From Bacteriovoracaceae bacterium (GTDB lineage: Bacteria > Bdellovibrionota > Bacteriovoracia > Bacteriovoracales > Bacteriovoracaceae), in the NCBI GenBank assembly GCA_023701435.1, contig JAMPXB010000002.1, positions 1-48,170 on the forward strand: DNA of 48,170 nucleotides. Direction: 5' to 3'. Position numbers and translations under genes: made by a program. Below, one piece after another: positions 24,804-34,314 of this stretch (within the stretch, counting starts at the first letter, position 1; each line of letters starts with the position of its first letter). The notes under the pieces are model-generated. The model did no database searches and was not told where the DNA came from. It saw only the letters and a program-made list of their open reading frames with translations.

Positions 24804-26198
24804 ATGGATCATTCGAATCATCAAGCAGGAGTTGCTGTAACTAATTTGCAGACCCTAACTTTTTTGGGAACGCTTACAGGATACCTTCTCTCAATATGGT
24901 TTCATGCCTCATGGACATTGTTATCTTTAGAAACCTCTGCTGGTTTATGCATGTCATTTCTGATTTTCTTATTGGAACTGCCTATGTGGTAATTTCCATC
25001 ATTCTTTATCGTTTGGTGCCTGTGGTTTGACCCACTACATGGATATCTGGAACTTGTGGAATGCTGATTACTGGTGGAGCGGCTGGGCCAAAGCGCTCAT
25101 AGCGACAGCCTCTGTAGGAACAGGGATTTATCTTTTCCGTATACGTCATATTATTGTTCAAGTCATCGAAGAGTCCAGATTGGCAGAACAGCAAAGACTT
25201 GATCTGGAAGTTCTTACCCGGACTTTGGAAGAGAGAGTTAAGGAGCGAACACAGTTGCTTAAGACGATAACTGATAATGCATCTTCCTGCCTTTTCATGT
25301 TAGACAAGAATGGATGTCCCACTTTGATGAATCCTGCTGCTGAAAAGTTAACTGGTTTTCAACTGGAGGAAATTAGACATAAACCACTTCATGAATCTAT
25401 TGGCGCTAATGCAGAACTGGTTAAAGTCACAGATCAAACCGATGTTTTTAGAGACAGGTTTGGCCGGGTTTTTGATGTGTCTTACTCTGTGGCACCGATT
25501 GAGACCAATGGTGAAATTACTGGATCAGTAATGGAATTTAGAGATATATCGGAACAAAAAAAGGCTGAACATAATATTTAACGGCTCTTAAAGTGAGAGA
25601 TGAATTCCTTTCAATCGCCTCCCATGAACTCAAGACACCACTGACTACCATTTTAATCCAATCTTAATTTCAAAAAAGACTGATGGAAAAGAATGATCCG
25701 AAGGCCTGGAATGCAGAAAGGATTAATCATTTTGCTGATCAGAGTGTGACCTCCTTTCTATGACAGAGGCTGTTCTCGAGCGGATGAGACCGCAATTTTT
25801 GCAGGCAGGTTATCATGTACCGGCCTTGGAAGGTTGAAGTTGTACATGGTTATTGGGATCCCATGCGTTTGGAACAGGTGTTAAATAATCTCCTTACCAA
25901 TGCTATTCGTTATGGCAATTACCCTCCCCTTATAGTCAAACTGATGAAGTTAGGAGATAGAGTCCGCCTATCAGTAAAGGATCAGGGAATTGACCTTGCC
26001 CAGGAAGCCCAGACAAGAATATTTGATCAATTTGAACGAGCTATTGATGCAAATGAAATTAGTGGACTTGGTTTAGGACTCTTTATTTCTCAACAAATTA
26101 TTGAGGGTCATCGTGGCAAAATTTGGGTCGAAAGTACTCCCAATGAAGGGGCTGTTTTTATTTTTGAAATTCCGCTTACCTTTGAAAGTGAAAGCTAA
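24804..26198 (+). pseudogene. Ethylene-receptor-like sensor histidine kinase, decayed
   Basis: Pieces of a PAS histidine kinase are scattered over three frames. The membrane sensor survives as LGTLTGYL, PHGHCYL (followed by TAG), MHVISDFLIGTAYVVISIIL and GACGLTHYMDIWNLWNADYW, resembling bacterial proteins with an ETR1-like sensor. Then come a helix (TLEERVKERTQLL), a PAS domain (ITDNASSCLFMLDKNG), and the H-box SIASHELKTPLT (His codon 25623-25625). TAA codons interrupt at 25579 and near 25668; the dimerisation domain is partly deleted around 25750; NNLLTNAIRYGN and GLGLGLFISQQIIEGHRGKI (ATPase) read on in one frame to 26198. At least six lesions exclude a working kinase. Confidence 0.88.
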
Positions 26199-26264
26199 AA
26201 GACAATGGTTTTATTTTTGCATCTCTTGAAAGCGCGAAACTAACGCTTAAAAGAGGAGTTTATT

Positions 26265-26684
26265 ATGAAACAAATTGAAGAATTAATCCGAGGTGAACTG
26301 TCTGCTGTTCAAAGCATTGATACTGTACTTAATAAAATAAGTGATAGCAGTGAAAAAGAAAGACTTTCCTCTATTCGATTTGATCACGTCAGGGCCGTCG
26401 ATACTTTAAAGAATATTGCGGGTAGTGGCTATAGGCTCGAGGAACAAGTAAAAAGTTCAGGTCCTTGGGGTGCATTTGCCAAGGCCTTTGTCGGTGGGGC
26501 TTCATTCTTTGGAGACAAGACAGCTATCCAGGCCCTGAAAGTTGGTGAAGAACACGGTGTTCAGGAATATAGACAAGCCTTGGCGGATTCAAATCTCCAA
26601 CCAGAGCTTAAGCGAGTCATTCAATCCGAACTACTTCCACAGCAAGAGCGGCATGTTTCGATGATTAACAGCTATCTTCAATAA
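26265..26684 (+). CDS. DUF2383 (ferritin-like helical) protein
   Basis: A 139-residue protein of the DUF2383 family, a four-helix-bundle relative of ferritins and of PA2169-like proteins. Features are the N-terminal helix KQIEELIRGELSAVQSID, the Gly-rich turn GPWGAFAKAFVGGASFFGDK, and the last helix with PQQERHVSMINSYL. Function is unknown; homologues are often stress-induced. AAAGAGGAG lies upstream of ATG. A perfect bidirectional terminator follows, so it is probably a single-gene unit after the dead kinase. Confidence 0.85.
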   Translation: MKQIEELIRGELSAVQSIDTVLNKISDSSEKERLSSIRFDHVRAVDTLKNIAGSGYRLEEQVKSSGPWGAFAKAFVGGASFFGDKTAIQALKVGEEHGVQEYRQALADSNLQPELKRVIQSELLPQQERHVSMINSYLQ

Positions 26685-26690
26685 TGGTTA

Positions 26691-26717
26691 GGGATCGGGG
26701 TATAAAACCCCGATCCC
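26691..26717. terminator. Bidirectional terminator between DUF2383 and actP
   Basis: GGGATCGGGGT (26691-26701), loop ATAAA, ACCCCGATCCC (26707-26717): a perfect 11-bp GC-rich stem between two convergent genes. Confidence 0.85.
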
Positions 26718-26720
26718 GCC

Positions 26721-28406
26721 TCAATGTTCCGAAGCTTTTTCTGCTCCGATACCAGTTTCCGATCTTACTGCTTGGGCGACAAAACCGGCCCGATCTGCTT
26801 GGGCCTGTTCGCTGCGATCAAGAAGCGAGACGATCCAGATGGTAATGAAGGCCAGAGGCATCGAGAAAATGGCCGGCGAGGTGTATGGGAATGGAGAACT
26901 TCCAATTGGATTATTGAATGTCGCCTCCCATACCGGGGGAGATAACATGGTGAGAATGACAGCGAGAGCTAGTCCAGCAAATCCTCCATAGAAGGCCCCT
27001 CGAGTCGTGCAGTTTTTCCACAGTACCGACATAAAGAGTACCGGGAAATTAGCGGATGCCGCAACCGCGAAGGCCAGGGAAACCATAAAGGCGATGTTTT
27101 GTTTTTCAAATACAATTCCCAGGACAACAGCAATGAATCCTAAAGCGATAGTGGTTATTTTTGAGACTCTTAATTCCATTTTAGCGTCGGCCTTACCATC
27201 TTTGATAAGTGTCGCATACAAATCATGAGAAACTGCTGATGCCCCAGAGAGGGTTAGTCCTGCCACTACCGCCAGAATTGTGGCAAAGGCCACCGCAGAT
27301 ATAAAACCCAGAAAAATATTTCCTCCCACCGCAGAGGCCAGGTGAATTGCGGCCATGTTGCTCCCTCCAATGAGTCCGCCTTCCAGACTAAGAAATGTCG
27401 GATTGTTGGAAACGAGCACAATGGCGCCGAATCCGATGATAAAGGTGAGAATATAAAAATAGCCAATCCAGGTCGTTGCCCAGAAGACAGATTTTCTTGC
27501 TTCTTTTGCATTGGGAACAGTGAAGAAGCGCATCAGGATGTGCGGAAGTCCTGCGGTTCCGAACATGAGGGCCATACCAAAAGAAAATGTTGAAATCGGA
27601 TCCTTAACAAAATTTCCGGGGGCCATAATGGCCATCCCTTGTCCATTCGTAGTGGAATTTTTAATTTTCACTGCTTCCGCAAAGAGAGCTTCAGGGGAGA
27701 AGCCATATTGGTACAACACCATAAATGACATAAAGGAGGCACCAAAAAGTAACATACAAGCCTTGATGATTTGTACCCATGTGGTTGCCGTCATTCCACC
27801 AAATAGCACGTAAATCATCATTAAGAGGCCCACGATTACGACCGCAATCCAGTAATCAAGACCAAATAACAATTTAATAAGTTGTCCCGCTCCTACCATT
27901 TGAGCAATGAGATAGAAAGTTATGACCACCAGTGTTCCTGAAGCTGCAAAAAGCCTGATCGGCTTTTGCTTAAAACGGTAAGCCGCTACATCAGCAAAAG
28001 TAAATTTACCTAGATTTCTTAACTTTTCGGCCAGGAGAAAAGTTAAAATCGGCCACCCCACCAAAAAGCCAATTGAATAGATAAGTCCATCATATCCATT
28101 TACCATCACAGCGGCCGAAATTCCCAAAAAAGATGCGGCCGACATGAAGTCACCCGCGATGGCGAGTCCATTTTGAAACCCACTTATGCCACCTCCTCCG
28201 GTATAAAAATCAGCAGCGGACTTCGTTCTTTTGGAGGCCCATTTTGTGATCCATAAAGTTCCAATGACAAAAAGAGTGAAGATGAAAATGGCCGTTAAAT
28301 TTAATGGTCTCTTTTGCAGTTCACCTAAATCGCCTGCGGCCATCGCGTTTTGAAACGATAGGAGAGCAAAGCTCAGAGCGAATGTTGCTACCGATGAACT
28401 TTTCAT
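26721..28406 (-). CDS. actP: Cation/acetate symporter ActP
   Basis: A 561-residue sodium:solute symporter of the SSF family with a cleavable-looking N-terminus and about thirteen membrane segments. [19 protein letters not shown] near residue 55 and [11 protein letters not shown] are ActP signatures. It takes up acetate and related short acids with a cation. It overlaps the end of yjcH by four bases (ATGA), the conserved yjcH-actP arrangement. In many bacteria acs precedes them; here the only synthetase is a remnant at 35343, so the fate of imported acetate is unclear. Confidence 0.94.
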   Translation of the reverse strand: MKSSSVATFALSFALLSFQNAMAAGDLGELQKRPLNLTAIFIFTLFVIGTLWITKWASKRTKSAADFYTGGGGISGFQNGLAIAGDFMSAASFLGISAAVMVNGYDGLIYSIGFLVGWPILTFLLAEKLRNLGKFTFADVAAYRFKQKPIRLFAASGTLVVITFYLIAQMVGAGQLIKLLFGLDYWIAVVIVGLLMMIYVLFGGMTATTWVQIIKACMLLFGASFMSFMVLYQYGFSPEALFAEAVKIKNSTTNGQGMAIMAPGNFVKDPISTFSFGMALMFGTAGLPHILMRFFTVPNAKEARKSVFWATTWIGYFYILTFIIGFGAIVLVSNNPTFLSLEGGLIGGSNMAAIHLASAVGGNIFLGFISAVAFATILAVVAGLTLSGASAVSHDLYATLIKDGKADAKMELRVSKITTIALGFIAVVLGIVFEKQNIAFMVSLAFAVAASANFPVLFMSVLWKNCTTRGAFYGGFAGLALAVILTMLSPPVWEATFNNPIGSSPFPYTSPAIFSMPLAFITIWIVSLLDRSEQAQADRAGFVAQAVRSETGIGAEKASEH

Positions 28407-28708
28407 TTATTTACCTCTTGTAAAGCTTCTGTCAGAGCATCAAAGTTGCGATTGGCCTGATAGATGTAATAGCCAGTGATGAGAACGGTAAAAAGAATCA
28501 CTCCCACTCCAAGCGGGATACTCAAGGTCATGACTCCCGATCCGACGGTAATGGCCAGAATGTTCTTGTGAAAAGCTACTAGTGTGATGAATCCAAAATA
28601 AACGAGAAAGACAATGATAGTCAGCAGCCATCCTAGCCTGGAGCGGGTACGCACTAATTCTATGTATCTTGGATCTTCCAAAATATTTTTGGTCTTTGAA
28701 TCATTCAT
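28403..28708 (-). CDS. yjcH: DUF485 inner-membrane protein YjcH
   Basis: A 101-residue two-pass membrane protein of the DUF485 family. [20 protein letters not shown] at about 16-35 starts the first membrane segment; the second is around residues 55-80. AAGGAA lies six bases before the ATG at 28708; a GTG two codons upstream lies too close to it. YjcH is nearly always encoded directly before actP, as here, but its role in acetate transport is unclear. Confidence 0.92.
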   Translation of the reverse strand: MNDSKTKNILEDPRYIELVRTRSRLGWLLTIIVFLVYFGFITLVAFHKNILAITVGSGVMTLSIPLGVGVILFTVLITGYYIYQANRNFDALTEALQEVNK

Positions 28709-28842
28709 CTTCACTTCCTTGATGTTTGACTCACTGTACTATAATTTTGGAAAAAGAAAGCAGAAAACAAACTCTAACGAAAGTGACAAGTATTTGGAGA
28801 TGGAGTTTTAAGCTCCAGCACTAAGCCAGAGCTTTAATGAAA

Positions 28843-29637
28843 TTACTTTTTGAGGAAATTTAACAAATCTGTCCAAGATCCTTCATCCGCTTTTTTATTA
28901 TAAGCAATGGGTATTCCAAATTTCTTACCAACTTCAGTGGCCTTAGGATTGGTAAAAGCGTGGGAAGCGCCCTTATAGTTAATAACCTGATAATTCGCCC
29001 CAAGTTTTTTCATTTCTTTCTCAAAGGCGGCGCGATCTTTTGCTGGGACCATTGGATCGGTCAGACCATTAATGGCGAGTACTCGTGCTTTAATTGCTTT
29101 TGAGTCGACTGTTGTAGTCAGTCCACCATGAAAGCTCACAACTCCTTTGATATCAGCTCCGCTTCGGGCGTAGTTAAGGGCCTGAGTTCCACCAAAGCAG
29201 TAGCCGATGACGAATACTTTTTGGGCGTCAACGTGCGGATCTTTCTTGGCCATCTCCACATACTTGGAGAGTTTCTCAATTCCTAATTCTGGTTTCTGAT
29301 AAAAAGGAGTGGCGAGTCCCTGGGCCTCACTTGGAGTTTCAACTGTTTTATTATCGCCAAAGAGATCTACCACTAAAGTCGCGTAACCTTCTTTGTTGAG
29401 CATCTCGGCGCGACTCAAAATATAAGGAGTTCTGCCCCACCATTCGTGGACGATAACGACCAGAGGGAGTTTGGTTTTAAATTCTTTAGGAAGCTGAACG
29501 CGGGCCTCGTATTTTTTTTCTTCCTGTTCAAAACTTATGACAGGTGAGTACTTTTCTTTGGCACTTTTTTCTTTTTTTACGTGTCCGCAAGAAGTCGTAA
29601 GTAGGGTTAAAAGCAACAGTCCAAGAGTGACTCTCAT
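28843..29637 (-). CDS. Lipoprotein dienelactone-hydrolase-family enzyme
   Basis: A 264-residue alpha/beta hydrolase with lipobox LTTSC (Cys17). VIVHEWWGRTPYI and GYCFGGTQAL (nucleophile Cys, as in dienelactone hydrolases) identify the DLH family; LTDPMVPAKDR holds the Asp and GASHAFTNP the His. DLH enzymes open lactone or ester bonds. Export as a lipoprotein is common in the Gram-negative group and suggests action on imported or cell-wall-derived esters. AAGGAG precedes the ATG. No partner is adjacent. Confidence 0.9.
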   Translation of the reverse strand: MRVTLGLLLLTLLTTSCGHVKKEKSAKEKYSPVISFEQEEKKYEARVQLPKEFKTKLPLVVIVHEWWGRTPYILSRAEMLNKEGYATLVVDLFGDNKTVETPSEAQGLATPFYQKPELGIEKLSKYVEMAKKDPHVDAQKVFVIGYCFGGTQALNYARSGADIKGVVSFHGGLTTTVDSKAIKARVLAINGLTDPMVPAKDRAAFEKEMKKLGANYQVINYKGASHAFTNPKATEVGKKFGIPIAYNKKADEGSWTDLLNFLKK

Positions 29638-29681
29638 ATTGTCTCCTTTTTTATAATGAATAAGACTATCTTAGCCGATTA

Positions 29682-30254
29682 TTATTTAACGAGCATCCAA
29701 AGTTTTCCTAATCCCTTCCAGATTGATCGGTACTCTTGGGTTTTAAAACCTAGCCGCTTAATGGTATCACTAGGGTCTCGATTAAGATGACAGCCATCGG
29801 CGAGATGGAACCACAGGGGAGTCATCACATCCAGCAGTTTCCCCATGACCGGGGTATTTTTTCTGACGTGCTCGAGCAGGAGAAAAGTCCCTCCAGGTTT
29901 TAAGACCCGATGCACTTCCTCCATCGCCTTTTGGGGATCAGGAATTGTGCAAAAGACCAGCGTTCCTACCACTGTGTCGAATTCCTCATCGGGGAAAGGG
30001 AGGGCCATAGCATCACCTGCCATGACTTGGGCATGAAAATGCCCGGCCCGCTCCAGGGATTTTTGTCTCATACTCTCATCGGGCTCAATGCCGATAATCA
30101 TTGTGTCTTGCGGATAGTAGGGAAGGTTGAGACCGGTTCCAGAGCCGATCTCCAGGGTTTTGCCATGAGCGTGAGAGAGAAGCTCTTCACGGAGTCTTCC
30201 AAGGTTTATGGCCTCAAAAGGAGCGAGAACAATATCATAGAGAAGACCATTCAT
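29682..30254 (-). CDS. Class I SAM-dependent methyltransferase
   Basis: A 190-residue methyltransferase of the Methyltransf_11/UbiE group. LEIGSGTGLNLPYYP is the SAM-binding motif I, IGIEPDES motif II, and GTLVFCTIPDP with VHRVLKPGGTFLLLEHV the later motifs. The short length and C-terminal PLWFHLADGCHLNRDPSDTI resemble phosphatidylethanolamine or menaquinone-type methyltransferases of small size; the substrate is unknown. It starts at 30254, divergent from the secreted protein at 30353, with 98 bases between. Confidence 0.88.
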   Translation of the reverse strand: MNGLLYDIVLAPFEAINLGRLREELLSHAHGKTLEIGSGTGLNLPYYPQDTMIIGIEPDESMRQKSLERAGHFHAQVMAGDAMALPFPDEEFDTVVGTLVFCTIPDPQKAMEEVHRVLKPGGTFLLLEHVRKNTPVMGKLLDVMTPLWFHLADGCHLNRDPSDTIKRLGFKTQEYRSIWKGLGKLWMLVK

Positions 30255-30352
30255 ATTTATCTTATGTCCCGAAGACCTGCGGAAGTCATGGGATAGCAGG
30301 TTAAGCTGCTGTGCATATTTCTGATCAGTCAGGATAACAGTAAAAAAAAGAG

Positions 30353-30970
30353 ATGAAAATATTTTATCTCCTTTGCTCCTTGATGCTTTCTCCTGCCATC
30401 CTCGCGGAGTCAGTGACGGCCCATCCTTTTATTCTGGAATTTTTTTCTCCTCAAGATAAGTTCCATGTCCGGGCACAATTATCTTTAAGCTGTCGTTATG
30501 AGAAATTTGTTATTAGTGATTCTTCCGAGTACGTGGTGAGGACAGAGGAACTTGTATTGCCAGTGGAGGCATTGGATGTAGGGGAACAAACCCACTTTAA
30601 AGTCGCCTTGAAAGAGAAGGTCCTGATGAAGCTGGACGGTGTTTTTAGGTCAAATAAGGGCTGTATGTCTGAAGTAAGACTTACTGTTCTGGATAAAAAA
30701 TATGCCGTGGGTTGGGCGGGACAAGTGAGGCGTCCGATTAGTTTTACGCTAACAACCGGTCAATACTATCAGGCCGGCGATACTGAGCTGGATCTGTTTC
30801 AGCTTGAAGAAAAGATCTCTCACCGCTTGCTTGATTTTCTTTATCAACCGGTTCCTCAACTCCAAGTGAATATTTGGCTAACGGCCGATGGGATTAAGCT
30901 TCCTGAGAGTCCTACCAGTAGTGCGATTGATCCTCTGACGAATATGCCTTACATCCTTATTAACGAGTGA
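30353..30970 (+). CDS. Secreted protein of unknown function
   Basis: A 205-residue protein with a signal peptide ending AILAE near 19. The mature part is beta-rich with two cysteines (SLSCRYE, KGCMSE) about 50 residues apart, likely a disulfide. The C-terminus overlaps the end of the converging NTF2-like gene by eleven bases. No family is recognised. Confidence 0.65.
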   Translation: MKIFYLLCSLMLSPAILAESVTAHPFILEFFSPQDKFHVRAQLSLSCRYEKFVISDSSEYVVRTEELVLPVEALDVGEQTHFKVALKEKVLMKLDGVFRSNKGCMSEVRLTVLDKKYAVGWAGQVRRPISFTLTTGQYYQAGDTELDLFQLEEKISHRLLDFLYQPVPQLQVNIWLTADGIKLPESPTSSAIDPLTNMPYILINE

Positions 30971-31310
30971 ACCAGACTGCGCTGATAAGGTCATCTTTGA
31001 AATGATAAATGGCCACGACATGGGAAGGAGCTGCTGCGCCGGTGACTCCAGTGACCCATTCTTCATCAAGTACAGAATTATTCAAGATGACCCGGCTTTT
31101 GAGTTCACAATGCAGATTTAAATTTGAATCAAAACGACTGCGATAAATCTCACGAAAGGCATCAATGCCTTCGCAGGTCTTCTCTGGCGTTTGCCCGACA
31201 CGATACACCTGAACATCTGAATGAAAATGTCTACAGAAGGCCTCGAGGTCTCTTCTGTTATAAGCATCAAGCTGACCCTGAGCGAGGGCCACCATTTGTT
31301 CTTTAGTCAT
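30960..31310 (-). CDS. NTF2/SnoaL-like protein
   Basis: A 116-residue NTF2-fold protein. The N-terminal QGQLDAYNRRDLEAFCRHFH and CEGIDAFREIYRSRF segments and closing strands VVAIYHFKDDLISAVWF follow the nuclear transport factor 2 family of small-molecule-binding or steroid-isomerase-like proteins. It is the last gene of the SDR-CRTAC1-NTF2 run; its ATG overlaps the stop of the CRTAC1 gene by eight bases, so translation is coupled. Ligand unknown. Confidence 0.82.
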   Translation of the reverse strand: MTKEQMVALAQGQLDAYNRRDLEAFCRHFHSDVQVYRVGQTPEKTCEGIDAFREIYRSRFDSNLNLHCELKSRVILNNSVLDEEWVTGVTGAAAPSHVVAIYHFKDDLISAVWFTR

Positions 31311-32910
31311 TGGCCGGCTCCCTTATCTCTAGCGTTGTATTCACTCTACGAACAGTAAGTGTTTGTTTTTTGCCACTGTTCCAGCGCACTTCCACTTTCT
31401 TAATTTTATTTACTTTTCCGAGACCAAAATGAAGGGTGGGATCATTCTGCTGATTCATGGTTCCAGTGACACCATCAACCTGCCTCATGAAAATACCTTT
31501 ATCATGGAAAAGCCTTACCTGAGTCGCCACTGGCATCGTTCCCGATTTTTTTCCGATCAGTTTTATTTTAAGATAATTATTTTTTGAATCATGAACATTC
31601 AGAAGAATTTTTAAAGTTGGTGTTGCGCCAACTTCTTCTCTTCCGCTTACGATCAGATCCATTTTTCCGTCGTTATTGATATCTCCCCAGGCACCGGCGT
31701 AACTATCGATTGGTCCTGGCGTCCAGGATGAGACATCCTTAAACGTGAAATTTCCTTTGTTTTTAAAAAGCTTTGCCCTGGAGTAACCAAAATCATAGAC
31801 CTGGGTCACATAAAAATCCAAGAGCCCATCATTATCAAAATCCGCTGAGGTCGCATGGGCCCAAAGTTCATCACCTTTATAGACTCCATTACCACCAATA
31901 GGCATCACCGGGAGCTGTGAAGTTTTTCTCATGTCTTCAAATTTGTAATGAGGTGCACCTGTATTTCGGTAAACTTTAGAATCATCACAGACGTAACCGC
32001 GGTAATCATATCCGCCACTTTTTTTGGCACCCACGTACTTGTGAACGAGATTGGAAACAAAGAGGTCCAGGTTTCCATCGTTGTTTAAATCGGCCCAAAC
32101 TGAGCCAATGGTATGCCCATAGTTCGGTCCAAACTTTTTCTTTAAATGACTATCATAGGTGCGCTCTGGGTCTCGTTCCCCCTGCACTCCAACGTCTGGG
32201 GCCAGATCCTTTCTTCCATTCAAGAGAAAGTTTTGTCTTAAGCGGTAGTTTGAAAAATAGATATCCGGACTTCCATCATTATTAAAATCAGAAATGTGAA
32301 CGCCGCGAACATAGGCCGGATATTTATCCATAGTATAGAATTTACTGACATCGAGAAATCCTTTACCAACTCTATTAAAATATACTTGTGGCGGCACAAA
32401 GGTAAATTTATTATCCTTATAAAATTCATTTCTTCCTAGAATGAGATCCGGATAACCATCACTATTTAGATCTCCAAATCCCATGGTATGCACATCGGAA
32501 GGCATATCAAGGCCAAAAGCCTTGGCAGACTCTACAAAGACAGCTTTCTTTCTGAGATAGACTTGACCTTTGGTGGTCACGATATCAGGCCAGGAATCAT
32601 TATTGATGTCGATAAACATCGGTAGTCCTGTTAAAGAGAGTCCAACTTCAGTGGTTACATCTTTAAAAGAAATATCGTCCTTATTAGAAGTGTTTTCATA
32701 CAGACGCTTATTGGCAATAAAGTCAACTCGACCATCTTTATTGTAGTCACCCATCACAATGGTCCCACTATGGGCGGGATCAACGCCCGAACTCATGGTG
32801 ATATCCTGAAAATGATTTTCCCACTCTTTGTTGGACGAAACATCCCTGCCTGGGCGTGACGTATTTTGGGTGGCACAGGCGACGAGGGTAAAGAGGAGCA
32901 GGTACTTCAT
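31303..32910 (-). CDS. CRTAC1-like lipoprotein: VCBS/FG-GAP propeller with ASPIC/UnbV domain
   Basis: A 535-residue lipoprotein (lipobox LVACA, Cys12). Seven repeats with calcium-binding D-x-N-x-D-G loops (DYNKDGRVDF, DLNSDGYPDL, DFNNDGSPDI, DLNNDGNLDL, DFDNDGLLDF, DINNDGKMDL and one with DSW) fit a seven-bladed propeller. The C-terminal about 90 residues (GTMPVATQVRLF to RWNSGKKQTL) are the ASPIC/UnbV domain of CRTAC1-like proteins. Members are surface or envelope scaffolds of largely unknown role. It begins 13 bases after the SDR gene and runs into the NTF2 gene, a compact operon. Confidence 0.92.
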   Translation of the reverse strand: MKYLLLFTLVACATQNTSRPGRDVSSNKEWENHFQDITMSSGVDPAHSGTIVMGDYNKDGRVDFIANKRLYENTSNKDDISFKDVTTEVGLSLTGLPMFIDINNDSWPDIVTTKGQVYLRKKAVFVESAKAFGLDMPSDVHTMGFGDLNSDGYPDLILGRNEFYKDNKFTFVPPQVYFNRVGKGFLDVSKFYTMDKYPAYVRGVHISDFNNDGSPDIYFSNYRLRQNFLLNGRKDLAPDVGVQGERDPERTYDSHLKKKFGPNYGHTIGSVWADLNNDGNLDLFVSNLVHKYVGAKKSGGYDYRGYVCDDSKVYRNTGAPHYKFEDMRKTSQLPVMPIGGNGVYKGDELWAHATSADFDNDGLLDFYVTQVYDFGYSRAKLFKNKGNFTFKDVSSWTPGPIDSYAGAWGDINNDGKMDLIVSGREEVGATPTLKILLNVHDSKNNYLKIKLIGKKSGTMPVATQVRLFHDKGIFMRQVDGVTGTMNQQNDPTLHFGLGKVNKIKKVEVRWNSGKKQTLTVRRVNTTLEIREPAND

Positions 32911-32923
32911 GCAATGTCCTTAT

Positions 32924-33622
32924 TTAATCATTAACTGAGTAGTGAACCTTCTTGATTGAGTCAGGAGCATTCAGGAGACTCATTAAAAGGGTTGCTACCT
33001 CATCGGCGGACAAGAGCATATCCTTATCTTTATACTCTTTAAATTCATTAACCCGATCAAAATCCTTGGGTTTTTGCTTCCTGATAGTGGCCTGCATCGA
33101 GGTATCCATTATCCCCGGAGAAAAACTGATCGCCTTGACCCCTTCACTTGTGAGGCATTCTGTAAACATCCTGAGTCCACTCTTAGTCGAGCAGTAAAGT
33201 GACCAACCGCTAATGGGTTTCACCGCCGCTCCCGAGATGATGTTTGTGATGAAGGCCTTGCTTTTGAACCTCTTGATGACATAGTTTGCAAGCATCATCG
33301 GTGCCGTGAGATTAAGGGCGAGCTGGTGCTGAATTCCCTCTGTTGAAAGTTTACCCACCAGACCTACTGGCTCAATGCCAGCAGCATTGTTAATCAGATG
33401 GACTGATTTTACTCTTCTGAGATTTAACTTTTCCAGAAGCTGGTCCAATTTTTTTTCCAGACCAATGGATCTACTGAGGTCATGCTTTAGAGGATAAAAA
33501 TTTTCATGCTTTAGGACCGAACGCCGGGAGAGGCCAATAACCAAGTCTCCTTGCGAAAGAGCTAGTTCAGATAAGGCGAGCCCGAGCCCACCGGAAGCGC
33601 CAGTGATAATAAATAATTTCAT
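32924..33622 (-). CDS. Short-chain dehydrogenase/reductase
   Basis: A 232-residue SDR. GASGGLGLA at the N-terminus binds NAD(P); LINNAAG is the family strand motif; YCSTK (YxxxK) is the catalytic pair with the upstream Ser in NIISGAA. Length and short C-terminus fit sepiapterin-reductase-like SDRs. Substrate unknown. First gene of an operon with the CRTAC1 and NTF2-like genes. Confidence 0.9.
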   Translation of the reverse strand: MKLFIITGASGGLGLALSELALSQGDLVIGLSRRSVLKHENFYPLKHDLSRSIGLEKKLDQLLEKLNLRRVKSVHLINNAAGIEPVGLVGKLSTEGIQHQLALNLTAPMMLANYVIKRFKSKAFITNIISGAAVKPISGWSLYCSTKSGLRMFTECLTSEGVKAISFSPGIMDTSMQATIRKQKPKDFDRVNEFKEYKDKDMLLSADEVATLLMSLLNAPDSIKKVHYSVND

Positions 33623-33653
33623 AGCAAAAGCTTATCATGCCAGGTAGGCAATT

Positions 33654-33961
33654 TTAAAGGGTCACTTGAAATTTGATTTCAAAAACATCATCCACTGAGG
33701 CAGTGGCGATGCTAGGATCTGGAATGCCCGCTTCGGAGAGTTTAAAATGGCTTGAGCCGGTATAGATAGCCTTGTCATTTTTTTGTCGCGAGAAGAATTA
33801 TCTGTATCAATATGTTTGGCCTCTATTTTTAGCACGACATTTTTGATGTTGCTTTCATCCAGATCATAGGTCAGGACGCCTCTTTGGGCATATCCTTTTT
33901 TGAGACTGTTCGTGGTGATCTTAGTTTCTAAAGTTGAATAAAGCTCCAGCGTCTTGATCAA
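33654..33961 (-). pseudogene. YceI-like protein remnant
   Basis: The first part (GYAQRGVLTYDLDES to HIDTDNSSRDKKM) matches the front of a YceI lipocalin-like domain. In a different frame it is followed by KNDKAIYTGSSHFKLSEAGI and ASVDDVFEIKFQVTL with a stop at 33654, a YceI C-terminus. The signal peptide and most of the central strands are missing. YceI proteins bind isoprenoids in the periplasm. At least one deletion and one frame change make it inactive. Confidence 0.65.
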
Positions 33962-34258
33962 GCGGCAACTGAACTAAAAAATATTTATTTGGAAAATGAA
34001 GAGTTCAAGAAAAAAGTATCAGACCATATTGGTGCCTTTTCTCAAGCCGCGGAAGAACAGTTTACTGCCTGGGGTCTTACAAAGAGTGAAATAGATATCG
34101 CCGTTCTCTTAATTAAGGGGCTTTCAATGTAAGAAATTGCCCCACTAAGAGACTCTCACGAATCTACCGTCCGCCAACAAGCTACCGGCATTTATAAAAA
34201 GTCTAAACTGGAAAACCGTCAGCGGCTTTCTGCTTTCTTTTTAGAAGATTTGTTTTAG
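33941..34258 (+). pseudogene. LuxR/GerE-type regulator remnant with in-frame stop
   Basis: The frame gives a coiled helix (LDQAATELKNIYLENEEF) and then a GerE helix-turn-helix: AWGLTKSEIDIAVLLIKGLS, a TAA where a Lys or Ser codon is expected, EIAPLRDSHESTVRQQATGI, and YKKSKLENRQRLSAFFLEDL. The N-terminal sensor is missing and the HTH is cut by the TAA at 34129-34131. The upstream edge abuts the YceI relic, so a deletion probably joined two dead genes. Confidence 0.75.
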
Positions 34259-34314
34259 AGAGATTTTTCTTATTTCCTGCTATTATCTTCAAAACTTCTT
34301 CAGGACCACAGTTT

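Noticed and set aside
26724..28406. Several plus-strand open frames within actP
   Set aside because: They are antisense shadows of the long, well-conserved ActP gene.
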